Of a stretch of DNA of 64,000 bases, positions 1-6,901 are shown piece after piece. The notes under the pieces were generated by a model. That model had not been told where the DNA came from, made no database searches, and saw nothing but the letters and a program-made list of their open reading frames with translations. Within the stretch, counting starts at the first letter, position 1. Each line of letters begins with the position of its first letter. The stretch is from an uncultured Nonlabens sp. GTDB lineage: Bacteria; Bacteroidota; Bacteroidia; Flavobacteriales; Flavobacteriaceae. The translations under genes were made by a program, and so were the position numbers. The stretch spans positions 496,001 through 560,000 of the forward strand of contig CANLKV010000001.1 in NCBI GenBank assembly GCA_947491755.1, given 5' to 3'.

Positions 1-160
1 CCCATCCAATTCATCTATTGTGACTATGATCTATGTTGTGGTGATGTAAAGGGGACATTTGATTCAGCAGTTGCTGTAGGGTGATCTGTTATTTAGGCAA
101 TGGTCCCTTGAAATATCTAAAGGTTCTAGGGTTTGCACTACATTTTTCAATTAGTGTATA

Positions 161-193
161 AAAAAACCTCCTAGGCATACTAGGAGGTTTTTT
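161..193. terminator. Bidirectional intrinsic terminator downstream of atpG
   Basis: Fourteen-base arms (161-174 and 180-193) form a perfect inverted repeat around a five-base loop, with A and T runs on the outer edges, so it can act on both strands. It lies about 60 bases past the atpG stop codon and probably ends the ATP synthase transcript. Bases 1-160 show no gene that I can support. Confidence 0.85.
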
Positions 194-256
194 ATAGTCA
201 TGTGTTCAAGCACATGTTATTTACTATCTTGATATCAAAATGTTTTTTGGTATCTA

Positions 257-1129
257 TTAATTGTTGAGAGCCTCAGCACCACCTACAATTTCTAAAATTT
301 CATTAGTAATAGCTGCTTGACGCGCTTTATTGTAAGTTAGCTTCAGTTGATCTCTTAATTCTGTAGCGTTATCTGTTGCTTTGTGCATTGCAGTCATACG
401 TGCACCATGCTCGCTCGCCCATGAATCGCGCACTCCCTTATACAATTGCATTTTTAAAGACTTAGGAATCAACTGCTCTATGATCTCTTCTTTTGAGGGC
501 TCATAAATGTATTCTGTAGCGTTTGTTGTAGACTCGCCTGCGGCTGTAGCAACAGGTTTCAAAGGAAGGAAATCCTCGCTCATTACAATTTGAGTCGCTG
601 CATTTTTGAAACTGTTATACACCAGTACAATTTTATCAAAATCGCCACTTTCAAACAACTGCATCAATTCCTCGGCAATAACGGATACTTTATCAAAAGA
701 AATGTCATCAAAAAGGTCACTATAGTTAGATTGAACGTTATTGCTTTTTTTAGCAAAATCGTTTGCCTTTTTCCCGATGGTCATGTAAGAAACAGCAACA
801 CCTTTAAGATCTTCTTGATTAAGACGTATTAACTCTTTTATGATATTTGAGTTAAAAGCGCCAGCAAGACCTCTATTAGAAGTTATTGCTACTACTAGAG
901 CTCTTTTCACTTCTCGCTGCTCCGCGTATTTGCTGCCAGCGTCACCTTCCATCGAGGCACTCAATCCCTGTAACAACTCAGTAAGCTTATCAGAATAAGG
1001 TCGCATTGCTGTGATCGCATCCTGTGCTTTTTTGAGCTTTGCAGCACTTACCATCTTCATAGCAGATGTAATCTGCATCGTTGAGGATACCGAAGTTATT
1101 CTATTTCTTATTTCTTTTAAGTTTGCCAT
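257..1129 (-). CDS. atpG: ATP synthase F1 gamma subunit
   Basis: This is the gamma subunit, the central rotor stalk of F1F0 ATP synthase that couples c-ring rotation to catalysis in the alpha/beta hexamer. The 290 residues match the family length. The N-terminal helix begins MANLKEIRNRI and the C-terminal helix contains the conserved ATELRDQLKLTYNKARQAAI stretch; together these form the coiled coil that penetrates the hexamer. It is the last gene of the atpBEFHAG run and is separated from atpA by an inserted four-helix-bundle gene, which breaks the usual tight A-G spacing. The ATG at 1129 is the natural start. The terminator at 161-193 follows. Confidence 0.98.
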   Translation of the reverse strand: MANLKEIRNRITSVSSTMQITSAMKMVSAAKLKKAQDAITAMRPYSDKLTELLQGLSASMEGDAGSKYAEQREVKRALVVAITSNRGLAGAFNSNIIKELIRLNQEDLKGVAVSYMTIGKKANDFAKKSNNVQSNYSDLFDDISFDKVSVIAEELMQLFESGDFDKIVLVYNSFKNAATQIVMSEDFLPLKPVATAAGESTTNATEYIYEPSKEEIIEQLIPKSLKMQLYKGVRDSWASEHGARMTAMHKATDNATELRDQLKLTYNKARQAAITNEILEIVGGAEALNN

Positions 1130-1135
1130 AGTTTC

Positions 1136-1160
1136 AATTATGAATTCAGAATTATGAATT
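1136..1160. repeat. Tandem AATTATGAATT repeat at 3' border of inserted gene
   Basis: Two copies of AATTATGAATT (1136-1146 and 1150-1160) sit between the atpG start and the end of the four-helix-bundle gene, overlapping its stop codon. A related short tandem repeat lies on the other side at about 1503-1532. Such A/T-rich repeats at both edges suggest the borders of an inserted module. This is seen directly; the mobility reading is inference. Confidence 0.6.
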
Positions 1161-1502
1161 TCCTGTAGATTTAATTATGCTAACTAAAAGTCTTATAACC
1201 TCATCCGTTTTCTTATACAAAGATTCCAAATTGTAATTTCTAGTCGCGTCAATTATATCTAGCCAGTATTCTACTTCTTCAGCCTCTTTCAAAGCTATTT
1301 TTAATTTATTAGCAAAATCCTTTGTACTTGAACCTCTCTGAGATTCTCTAGTATTAGCACCAACACTAGTACCTGCTCTTATTAATTGAGAAGCTATTTC
1401 AAAATCTTTATTAGCTCTTAATACACCACAAAAGTTCACAACATCACAAGCCAAGTAAAAGGTCTTGTCAACAACTGCATTATTTCTAGGTCTATAAGCC
1501 AA
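1152..1502 (-). CDS. Four-helix-bundle protein (23S rRNA intervening-sequence protein family)
   Basis: The 116 residues match the four-helix-bundle family first found as ORFs in 23S rRNA intervening sequences (S23/IVP, TIGR02436-like; relatives include Avd of diversity-generating retroelements). The typical signature is present: an early helix, the LIRAGTSVGANTRES loop, then ALKEAEEVEYWLDII and a C-terminal helix. Its cellular role is not established. The gene is wedged inside the ATP synthase operon between atpA and atpG, which normally adjoin. The apparent start is TTG at 1502, since the ATG just upstream runs straight into a stop codon. Short tandem A/T-rich repeats flank both ends. The family call is solid; function is unknown. 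Confidence 0.85.
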   Translation of the reverse strand: MAYRPRNNAVVDKTFYLACDVVNFCGVLRANKDFEIASQLIRAGTSVGANTRESQRGSSTKDFANKLKIALKEAEEVEYWLDIIDATRNYNLESLYKKTDEVIRLLVSIIKSTGNS

Positions 1503-1532
1503 TTCTACATTCTGAATTCTACATTCTTAATT
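1503..1532. repeat. Tandem AGAATGTAGAATT repeat at 5' border of inserted gene
   Basis: Read on the minus strand, AGAATGTAGAATT occurs twice in a row between the atpA stop codon and the TTG start of the four-helix-bundle gene. With the AATTATGAATT pair at 1136-1160 it brackets that gene. The two repeat pairs resemble each other but are not identical. Confidence 0.6.
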
Positions 1533-3105
1533 AGTATCGACTAGAAAGATCTTTAGCAACTGCGGTAAGTACATCTATAACCTCGTCAGTCAGTTTTCCT
1601 GCTTTCAATGTATCAAGTGTATCTCTATGCTTTGCATTGAGCAGCTCTAGATAATCTCTCTCAAACTCTTTTACTTTCTCAATAGGCACATTTCTTAGCA
1701 AGTTTTTAGAACCTGCATAGATGATTGCTATTTGATTTTCTACTGGATAAGGGTTGTTTTGAGCTTGCTTTAAGATCTCAACGTTTCTCTTACCTTTTTC
1801 AATAACACTTAGGGTTGCTGCATCTAGGTCAGAACCAAATTTTGCGAAAGCTTCCAATTCACGGAAAGCCGCTTGATCTAATTTAAGTGTACCAGCTACT
1901 TTCTTCATTGATTTAATCTGTGCGTTACCACCTACACGAGATACCGAGATACCTACGTTAATAGCTGGACGTACACCCGAGTTAAATAAATCACCATCTA
2001 GGAAAATTTGTCCATCGGTAATCGAGATAACGTTAGTTGGGATATAAGCAGATACATCACCCGCTTGCGTCTCAATGATAGGCAATGCCGTAAGCGAGCC
2101 ACCACCTTTCACGATAGGCTTCAAACTCTCAGGCAAGTCATTCATTGTTGCAGCAATAGCATCATCGTTAATCACCTTTGCAGCACGTTCTAGCAATCTG
2201 GAGTGTAAGAAGAAAACGTCACCTGGATATGCCTCGCGTCCTGGTGGACGACGCAACAATAGTGATACCTCACGATATGCTACCGCTTGTTTTGATAAGT
2301 CATCATAAACGATCAATGCAGGACGGCCCGTATCACGGAAGTATTCTCCTATCGCTGCACCAGCAAAAGGTGCATAAACTTGCATAGGGGCTGGGTCAGA
2401 TGCATTTGCAGCAACTATTGTTGTATAGGCCAGTGCTCCCGCTTCTTCAAGAACTTTAGCGATTAACGCAACGGTAGACGCTTTTTGACCAATAGCAACA
2501 TAAATACAGTAAACCGGCTCTCCAGCATCATAGAATTCTTTCTGGTTGATGATGGTATCAATACACACTGTTGATTTACCTGTCTGACGGTCACCAATTA
2601 CTAATTCACGCTGTCCACGACCTACAGGAATCATCGCATCAATAGATTTGATACCTGTTTGCATAGGCTCTGTTACCGGCTCACGATAGATAACACCTGG
2701 TGCTTTACGCTCTAGCGGCATCTCATATAGATCACCTTCAATGGCTCCTTTACCATCGATAGGTTGTCCTAACGTGTCCACTACACGACCTACAATTCCT
2801 TCACCTACTTTTAAGGAGGCAATGCGCTCTGTACGTTTTACCGTATCTCCTTCTTTGATCTCAATAGATGGGCCTAATAATACCACACCCACGTTATCTT
2901 CTTCTAGGTTCAATACGATACCTTCCATGCCGCTTTCAAAAGAAACTAGTTCTCCATATTGCGCATTTGATAGGCCATATACACGTGCGATACCATCACC
3001 TACGGTAAGAACGGTTCCCACTTCATCAAGCGATGCAGTCGCATCAAAACCTGATAGTTGTTGCTTAAGTATTGCAGATACTTCTGCTGGATTTACTTCT
3101 GCCAT
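1531..3105 (-). CDS. atpA: ATP synthase F1 alpha subunit
   Basis: This is the non-catalytic nucleotide-binding alpha subunit of F1. It has an N-terminal beta-barrel, a P-loop GDRQTGKST at residues 171-179, the [17 protein letters not shown] region and a helical C-terminal domain, with a normal length of 524 residues. The N-terminal helix (about residues 1-25) docks to the delta subunit encoded just upstream by atpH. A 123-bp gap with a CGCTTCCGCGAAAGCG palindrome separates it from atpH. Its usual partner atpD is not here but about 50 kb away at 51558, a separation common in Bacteroidota. Confidence 0.99.
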   Translation of the reverse strand: MAEVNPAEVSAILKQQLSGFDATASLDEVGTVLTVGDGIARVYGLSNAQYGELVSFESGMEGIVLNLEEDNVGVVLLGPSIEIKEGDTVKRTERIASLKVGEGIVGRVVDTLGQPIDGKGAIEGDLYEMPLERKAPGVIYREPVTEPMQTGIKSIDAMIPVGRGQRELVIGDRQTGKSTVCIDTIINQKEFYDAGEPVYCIYVAIGQKASTVALIAKVLEEAGALAYTTIVAANASDPAPMQVYAPFAGAAIGEYFRDTGRPALIVYDDLSKQAVAYREVSLLLRRPPGREAYPGDVFFLHSRLLERAAKVINDDAIAATMNDLPESLKPIVKGGGSLTALPIIETQAGDVSAYIPTNVISITDGQIFLDGDLFNSGVRPAINVGISVSRVGGNAQIKSMKKVAGTLKLDQAAFRELEAFAKFGSDLDAATLSVIEKGKRNVEILKQAQNNPYPVENQIAIIYAGSKNLLRNVPIEKVKEFERDYLELLNAKHRDTLDTLKAGKLTDEVIDVLTAVAKDLSSRY

Positions 3106-3194
3106 GTTGTTCTATTTATACTATTGCTATGGTCTTTAAGGACCTTTTTTTATTTGTTGTTATTGCTGTGGGTAACAGCTTTGGTTGTTTTAAG

Positions 3195-3214
3195 TTCGCT
3201 TCCGCGAAAGCGAA
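3195..3214. repeat. Palindromic element, variant copy (atpA-atpH gap)
   Basis: TTCGCTTCCGCGAAAGCGAA differs by one base from the perfect 20-bp palindrome that recurs through the window. It lies in the intergenic space inside the atp operon and would form a hairpin in the transcript. Confidence 0.9.
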
Positions 3215-3228
3215 CAAACCGCTATACT

Positions 3229-3765
3229 TTATTTACTAGCAAACTCTCTTTTGAGCTCACCCAGGGTACTGTGCACACTCGCATTGATTTGCTTGTCGCC
3301 TACTCGTAGGATAAAACCACCTACAATACTAGGATCAATCTTTTTCTCTAGGGTTACTTCTTTACCAGCAAGTTCTTTTGCTTTGGCCAGTATTTTAACC
3401 TCTAGTGCCTCATCTATCTCAACAGCGGTCGTTACTGTGGCAACCTCTCGCTTGTTCATCTCTTCAAAAAGTAAGATATATTTTGTAGCTACATCTCCTA
3501 GAATGTTGGCACGTTGATTATCAACAATAAGGTCAAATGCCCCCATGGTAATCCCATTTGTGTTGGCAAATACCTGACGTAAGGCGCCTCTTTTTTGCTC
3601 TGTTTTAACAACCGGGCTTTTCAAGGAATCCTGTAGCTCTTTATTATTGTGAACTGTGGTTAGGATGGTCTTCATGTCTTCGTTCACGGCAGCCGCTTCC
3701 TTCTTTTCAATCGCTAGATCGAGGATGGCTTTGGCGTATCGAGATGCTGCTCTTGAGAGTTTCAT
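3229..3765 (-). CDS. atpH: ATP synthase F1 delta subunit
   Basis: This subunit (OSCP homologue) joins the peripheral stalk to the top of F1. At 178 residues the length is typical. The N-terminal helical domain starts MKLSRAASRYAKAILDLAIE, and the C-terminal part has the conserved GGFILRVGDKQINASV motif that contacts subunit b. It begins eight bases after the atpF stop codon, consistent with tight co-transcription and translation. Confidence 0.97.
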   Translation of the reverse strand: MKLSRAASRYAKAILDLAIEKKEAAAVNEDMKTILTTVHNNKELQDSLKSPVVKTEQKRGALRQVFANTNGITMGAFDLIVDNQRANILGDVATKYILLFEEMNKREVATVTTAVEIDEALEVKILAKAKELAGKEVTLEKKIDPSIVGGFILRVGDKQINASVHSTLGELKREFASK

Positions 3766-3773
3766 AGGATCAA

Positions 3774-4268
3774 TTAGATATTGGCTTCGGCTAGCATTTT
3801 ATCAATTAAAGCTAGTTGTGCATCTTTTTCAGACAGCTCTTTACGAGTCACTTTTTCTGCAATGTCAACAGACAGTGCTGCTACTTGTGATTTGATATCT
3901 GCAAGAGCTGCTTTCTTTTCTGCCTCAATAGCTTCCTGTGCGTTAGCAATAATTTTATCAGCTTTTTCTTGTGCTTGTCCAGCGGCGTCTGCGATCATTT
4001 TTTCTTTGATCTCACGAGCCTCTTTAAGCATAGCGTCACGTTGTGCACGTGCCTCTTGTGCAGCAGCCTCGTTTGAAGCTTCTAATTTTTCCATCTCTAG
4101 CTTTGCATTTGCAGCAGCAGCCAGCGCATTTTCAATACCCTCCTCGCGGTCATTTAAGGCGCTTAATATAGGTTTCCATGCAAACTTGCCTAACAATAAG
4201 ATCAAGATAAGCAAAATGATAGCTTGCATTACAAACAGGCCTGGCGAAAAATCTTCTAGTAAGTTCAT
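3774..4268 (-). CDS. atpF: ATP synthase F0 b subunit
   Basis: Subunit b forms the peripheral stalk. One hydrophobic N-terminal membrane segment (about residues 10-28) precedes a long, charged, alanine-rich coiled coil rich in E, A and K, ending in the delta-binding tail. The 164-residue length fits. Only one b-type gene is present, so a homodimer is expected. It follows a terminator-like hairpin after atpE (4305-4347), so its transcription may depend on read-through. Confidence 0.97.
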   Translation of the reverse strand: MNLLEDFSPGLFVMQAIILLILILLLGKFAWKPILSALNDREEGIENALAAAANAKLEMEKLEASNEAAAQEARAQRDAMLKEAREIKEKMIADAAGQAQEKADKIIANAQEAIEAEKKAALADIKSQVAALSVDIAEKVTRKELSEKDAQLALIDKMLAEANI

Positions 4269-4304
4269 TATTTTACTTTAAAATGTAATGGTGTTGTAAT
4301 TTTT

Positions 4305-4347
4305 AAAAAACGCTTCCTGCAACCAACCGTTGCAGGAGTTGCGTTTT
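4305..4347 (-). terminator. Terminator-like attenuator hairpin between atpE and atpF
   Basis: On the minus strand a hairpin with a perfect nine-base inner stem (TCCTGCAAC against GTTGCAGGA, five-base loop) and an outer GCG/T-rich stem ends in a run of T, 15 bases past the atpE stop codon. It has the form of an intrinsic terminator but sits inside the operon. The likely role is partial termination or 3'-end protection, giving more c-subunit mRNA than downstream mRNA. The structure is visible; the role is inferred. Confidence 0.75.
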
Positions 4348-4361
4348 CTTTTAGTTCTGGA

Positions 4362-4550
4362 TTACTTACCTAGGATAAGTGCACCAAATGCAAGACCTTC
4401 AAGAAGTGCTCCGATGATGATCATCGCAGTTTGGATTTTTCCAGCTGCTTCAGGTTGACGAGCGATAGCTTCCATCGCTTTTCCACCTATTTGACCAAGA
4501 CCGATACCACCACCGATAACGATAAGACCTGCTCCAATTAAATTGTACAT
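4362..4550 (-). CDS. atpE: ATP synthase F0 c subunit (proteolipid)
   Basis: The 62-residue hairpin protein forms the rotor ring. It has two membrane helices joined by the polar ARQPE loop (about residues 30-34), and the ion-binding carboxylate is Glu51 in GALLEGLAFG. Gln20 sits where sodium-type rings carry a Gln ligand, but the Ser/Thr that normally follows the Glu in sodium-type rings is Gly here, so proton coupling is more likely. The protein is short but usual for Flavobacteriia. It lies between atpB and a terminator-like hairpin, which fits the need for about ten copies per complex. Confidence 0.97.
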   Translation of the reverse strand: MYNLIGAGLIVIGGGIGLGQIGGKAMEAIARQPEAAGKIQTAMIIIGALLEGLAFGALILGK

Positions 4551-4567
4551 AACAATCGATTTAAAAA

Positions 4568-5764
4568 TTAAACAAAACGTTCTCTAACCTCGTCTACATC
4601 CTCTTCTCCAGTACCTGTGTGCTCATGATGATCATGCTCTGCCACAGCCATACCTATAAATAAGGCAGACAACATGGTGAAGATAAATGCCTGTAAAAAG
4701 GCTACTAAAATTTCTATTACTGATATAAATAAGGCTAGGAATAAGGAGATGCTAGTTGATCCTACCGCACCGAATTGTGCTTTCAACGTGATCATCAATG
4801 CTATCAAACTCATTACCACAAAGTGACCTGCCGTGATGTTTGCAAACAAACGTATCAACAACGAGAATGGCTTTGTAAAAATACCTAGCAATTCTATGGG
4901 TATCAATACTATTTTCATTAATACGGGTACATCTGGCATCCAAAATATGTGTTTCCAGTAGTCCTTATTACCGCTGAATTGTACGATAAAGAAAGTAAAC
5001 AATGCCAGACAAACCGTGACTGCGATCTGGCCCGTGATATTAAATCCTAATGGGGTTAGCCCTAATAAGTTAGCAATCCATATAAGGAAGAATACCGTTA
5101 ACAAATACGGCATGTATTTTTTTGATTTTTCCACTCCTATGTTAGGTCTAGCAATCTCGTCACGTACGTATAAAACGAGCGGTTCTAAAACACGGCCAGA
5201 ACCTTTAGGAATTGATCTTGTTTTATATTGTCTTGCCAGACGTCCAAAAAGGTAAACTAGTAATAACCCAATAAGCAGAAGGCCAAATACAGATTTTGTT
5301 ATAGAGAAATCCAATACGCGGCTTGCATTTACTGGATGGTGTTCCTCGTCAAACTCAATCGCTGTAGCACCAGCTTCCAACTCATAAATTTTAGTATGGT
5401 ATTTTACCAGGTCAACACCGCCTTTTTCTACAATGACGTTCCCATCATCATCATGATGAAATGCAGATGACATAAAGGTTTTTAATCCCTCGCTGGTCCA
5501 CACAATAACAGGCAAAGGAAAGCCTATGTGAACGCGCTCTCCTGCATCGTTTGTATAGGAGAATAAGTGAAAATCATGAGAATCTTTTAAGTGATGCTCA
5601 ATATAGCTTGTGATTTCTTCACTGGTATTGATACGACCGCCATCCTGTGCAACCGCGCCGTGGTTATCGTGATCATTTGAGTGATCATCTTCTTGCGCCT
5701 GTGCCGTGACAGATGCCGTTAGTAATAAAGCAACAAAAGCTGTTTTTAAATAAGCTCTAAACAT
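4568..5764 (-). CDS. atpB: ATP synthase F0 a subunit, long Bacteroidota form
   Basis: Subunit a forms the ion half-channels beside the c-ring. The C-terminal half holds the membrane helices with the essential Arg in LLIRLFANITAGHF. A signal-peptide-like start and an extra N-terminal region of roughly 150 residues precede the channel domain and include a His/Asp-rich stretch (about residues 26-36); the C-terminus is also His-rich (EHDHHEHTG). Such long forms are common in Bacteroidota. The ATG at 5764 is preferred over an upstream GTG at 5773. A TAnnTTTG promoter lies at 5804-5811. Confidence 0.97.
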   Translation of the reverse strand: MFRAYLKTAFVALLLTASVTAQAQEDDHSNDHDNHGAVAQDGGRINTSEEITSYIEHHLKDSHDFHLFSYTNDAGERVHIGFPLPVIVWTSEGLKTFMSSAFHHDDDGNVIVEKGGVDLVKYHTKIYELEAGATAIEFDEEHHPVNASRVLDFSITKSVFGLLLIGLLLVYLFGRLARQYKTRSIPKGSGRVLEPLVLYVRDEIARPNIGVEKSKKYMPYLLTVFFLIWIANLLGLTPLGFNITGQIAVTVCLALFTFFIVQFSGNKDYWKHIFWMPDVPVLMKIVLIPIELLGIFTKPFSLLIRLFANITAGHFVVMSLIALMITLKAQFGAVGSTSISLFLALFISVIEILVAFLQAFIFTMLSALFIGMAVAEHDHHEHTGTGEEDVDEVRERFV

Positions 5765-5803
5765 GAAAATCACCTTAAAAAGTTAGGTCCTTTAATTCGG
5801 GTG

Positions 5804-5811
5804 CAAATGTA
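5804..5811 (-). promoter_or_regulatory. Bacteroidota-type -7 promoter element for atpB
   Basis: TACATTTG on the minus strand matches the TAnnTTTG -7 consensus of Bacteroidota sigma-ABfr promoters and lies 39 bases before the atpB ATG. It would drive the atpBEFHAG transcript separately from the sprE-bactofilin-atpZ genes upstream. Confidence 0.55.
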
Positions 5812-5874
5812 TGACAAAAAACAATCTTAAAATATACCTTTATGAGGGTTTATTTATGTGCGGTCTATGGTTAG

Positions 5875-5894
5875 TTCGCTTTCGCGAAAGCGAA
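5875..5894. repeat. Palindromic element, perfect 20-bp copy (intergenic)
   Basis: This is the full perfect palindrome TTCGCTTTCGCGAAAGCGAA, lying between the small membrane-protein gene and atpB, immediately before the stop codon of the former. Confidence 0.95.
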
Positions 5895-5899
5895 CACAA

Positions 5900-6271
5900 T
5901 CAATTATCATTGAGCCATTTAATAACAATGCCCACTTCTATAAAAAGAAATATAAAATAAGGCGCTAAAAAGCCTAGTAATTCTGGTTTGGTCAAGGCAG
6001 GGTCCTCTGCTATCAACTCTGGAAACAAGACGATAGCTGCGCCGCATTTAATAAAAATGAGTCCTAAAAATCCATAGCCTAGCTTGTCAGGCACATAAAA
6101 ATGAACAAAGCGCAAGGCGCTTACCGTTACAAAAGTAGCGATCCCTAGAAAGGAATAAATGCGCAGTGGTGCTATTGCAGGATCAACAACCCACCAGTTG
6201 TGTATGAAAAACGCTACAACAGATAAAAGGGCAACTACTAGAAAAGTTTTAAGGTAAAAATTCACAAGCAT
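5900..6271 (-). CDS. Four-helix membrane protein next to ATP synthase genes (DUF6168-like)
   Basis: This 123-residue protein has four hydrophobic segments (about residues 7-25, 35-53, 66-86 and 97-115) and no recognisable catalytic motif. It lies between atpZ and atpB, where many bacteria carry the assembly factor AtpI, and I believe it belongs to DUF6168, a flavobacterial family; that assignment is from memory. A role in F0 assembly or c-ring insertion is an inference from position. The ATG at 6271 is preferred; the upstream TTG at 6286 overlaps a TATATTTG promoter element. Confidence 0.8.
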   Translation of the reverse strand: MLVNFYLKTFLVVALLSVVAFFIHNWWVVDPAIAPLRIYSFLGIATFVTVSALRFVHFYVPDKLGYGFLGLIFIKCGAAIVLFPELIAEDPALTKPELLGFLAPYFIFLFIEVGIVIKWLNDN

Positions 6272-6283
6272 AGGTTTGAATTG

Positions 6284-6291
6284 CAAATATA
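6284..6291 (-). promoter_or_regulatory. TAnnTTTG promoter element upstream of the small membrane protein
   Basis: TATATTTG on the minus strand ends 12 bases before the ATG at 6271, so a transcript from it would have a leader of only a few bases. Confidence 0.4.
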
Positions 6292-6308
6292 CATGGCTAT
6301 AATGGCAA

Positions 6309-6527
6309 TTATTTATCCTTGTTGATTCTCTTTAATTGGATCAGGACAATGTACAAGGACAGGCCTACACCGGCAAGCACACCTATTGCTGTAAAAACGC
6401 CATCATAAGCATAGAGACTGTCGAGCCAGCTGCCCAGCCAACCCATACCTGCAATGATGACTAGCATTTGTATTGCAATGCCTGAGAATATGGCGTACTC
6501 CCTAAGCGGATTCTCCTTGTGTGACAC
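6309..6527 (-). CDS. atpZ: AtpZ/AtpI-family F0F1-ATPase assembly protein
   Basis: The product is a small two-helix membrane protein of the AtpZ/AtpI-associated type, encoded just ahead of the F0 genes. Hydrophobic helices follow the conserved YAIFSGIAIQM entry and end in a basic tail. In other bacteria such proteins assist c-ring assembly or magnesium uptake. The start is uncertain: GTG at 6527 gives a family-like N-terminus (SHKENPLREY) and overlaps the bactofilin end by 26 bases, whereas ATG codons at 6569 or 6581 would overlap it by far more. Confidence 0.75.
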   Translation of the reverse strand: MSHKENPLREYAIFSGIAIQMLVIIAGMGWLGSWLDSLYAYDGVFTAIGVLAGVGLSLYIVLIQLKRINKDK

Positions 6528-6897
6528 TGTCGATGCTTTTAACGCTTTTATCCATGCTGCACGAGGCATTAAATGTAGCACCTGGTTCTACTGATAATTT
6601 ATTGGTTCTTACCTCGCCAGTAATATGTGCGCTGGATTTAAGAGACAACAATCCTGAAACGAGAAGGTTACCAGAAAACACACCTTCTATGTCAGCGCTT
6701 TGACACTCTAGAGTACCTTCAATTTTCCCGTCTTTTCCTATAACAACTTTATCTGTAGTTTTAAGGGTTCCATTGATCTCGCCATCAATTCTAAACCCTG
6801 CTTTGCTTTCTATATCACCCGTTATAACGGTGCCTTGAGCGATACGATTTTGTGATATTGCTGTGGGCTCTGATGATTTGTTCGACTTGATGGGCAT
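6502..6897 (-). CDS. Bactofilin (polymer-forming cytoskeletal protein)
   Basis: The 131-residue protein has the bactofilin core, a right-handed beta-helix of repeating IEGxxx-type rungs (IDGEINGTLKT, IEGTLECQSADIEGVFSG, ITGEVRTNKLSV), with short polar tails. Bactofilins polymerise without nucleotide into filaments that organise cell shape or envelope enzymes. The ATG at 6897 follows the sprE stop codon by five bases; the in-frame ATG at 6927 would overlap sprE. Linkage to the gliding/secretion gene sprE suggests a membrane-associated scaffold, though no partner M23 peptidase is adjacent. Confidence 0.92.
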   Translation of the reverse strand: MPIKSNKSSEPTAISQNRIAQGTVITGDIESKAGFRIDGEINGTLKTTDKVVIGKDGKIEGTLECQSADIEGVFSGNLLVSGLLSLKSSAHITGEVRTNKLSVEPGATFNASCSMDKSVKSIDSVTQGESA

Positions 6898-6901
6898 AAG
6901 C

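Noticed and set aside
2741..3139. A 132-residue frame opposite atpA
   Set aside because: atpA is certain here, and the antisense frame has no recognisable features.
3781..4281. A 166-residue reading frame on the plus strand opposite atpF
   Set aside because: It is the antisense shadow of the Ala/Lys/Glu-rich coiled-coil gene atpF, with Ser/Ala-rich low-complexity composition and no family match.
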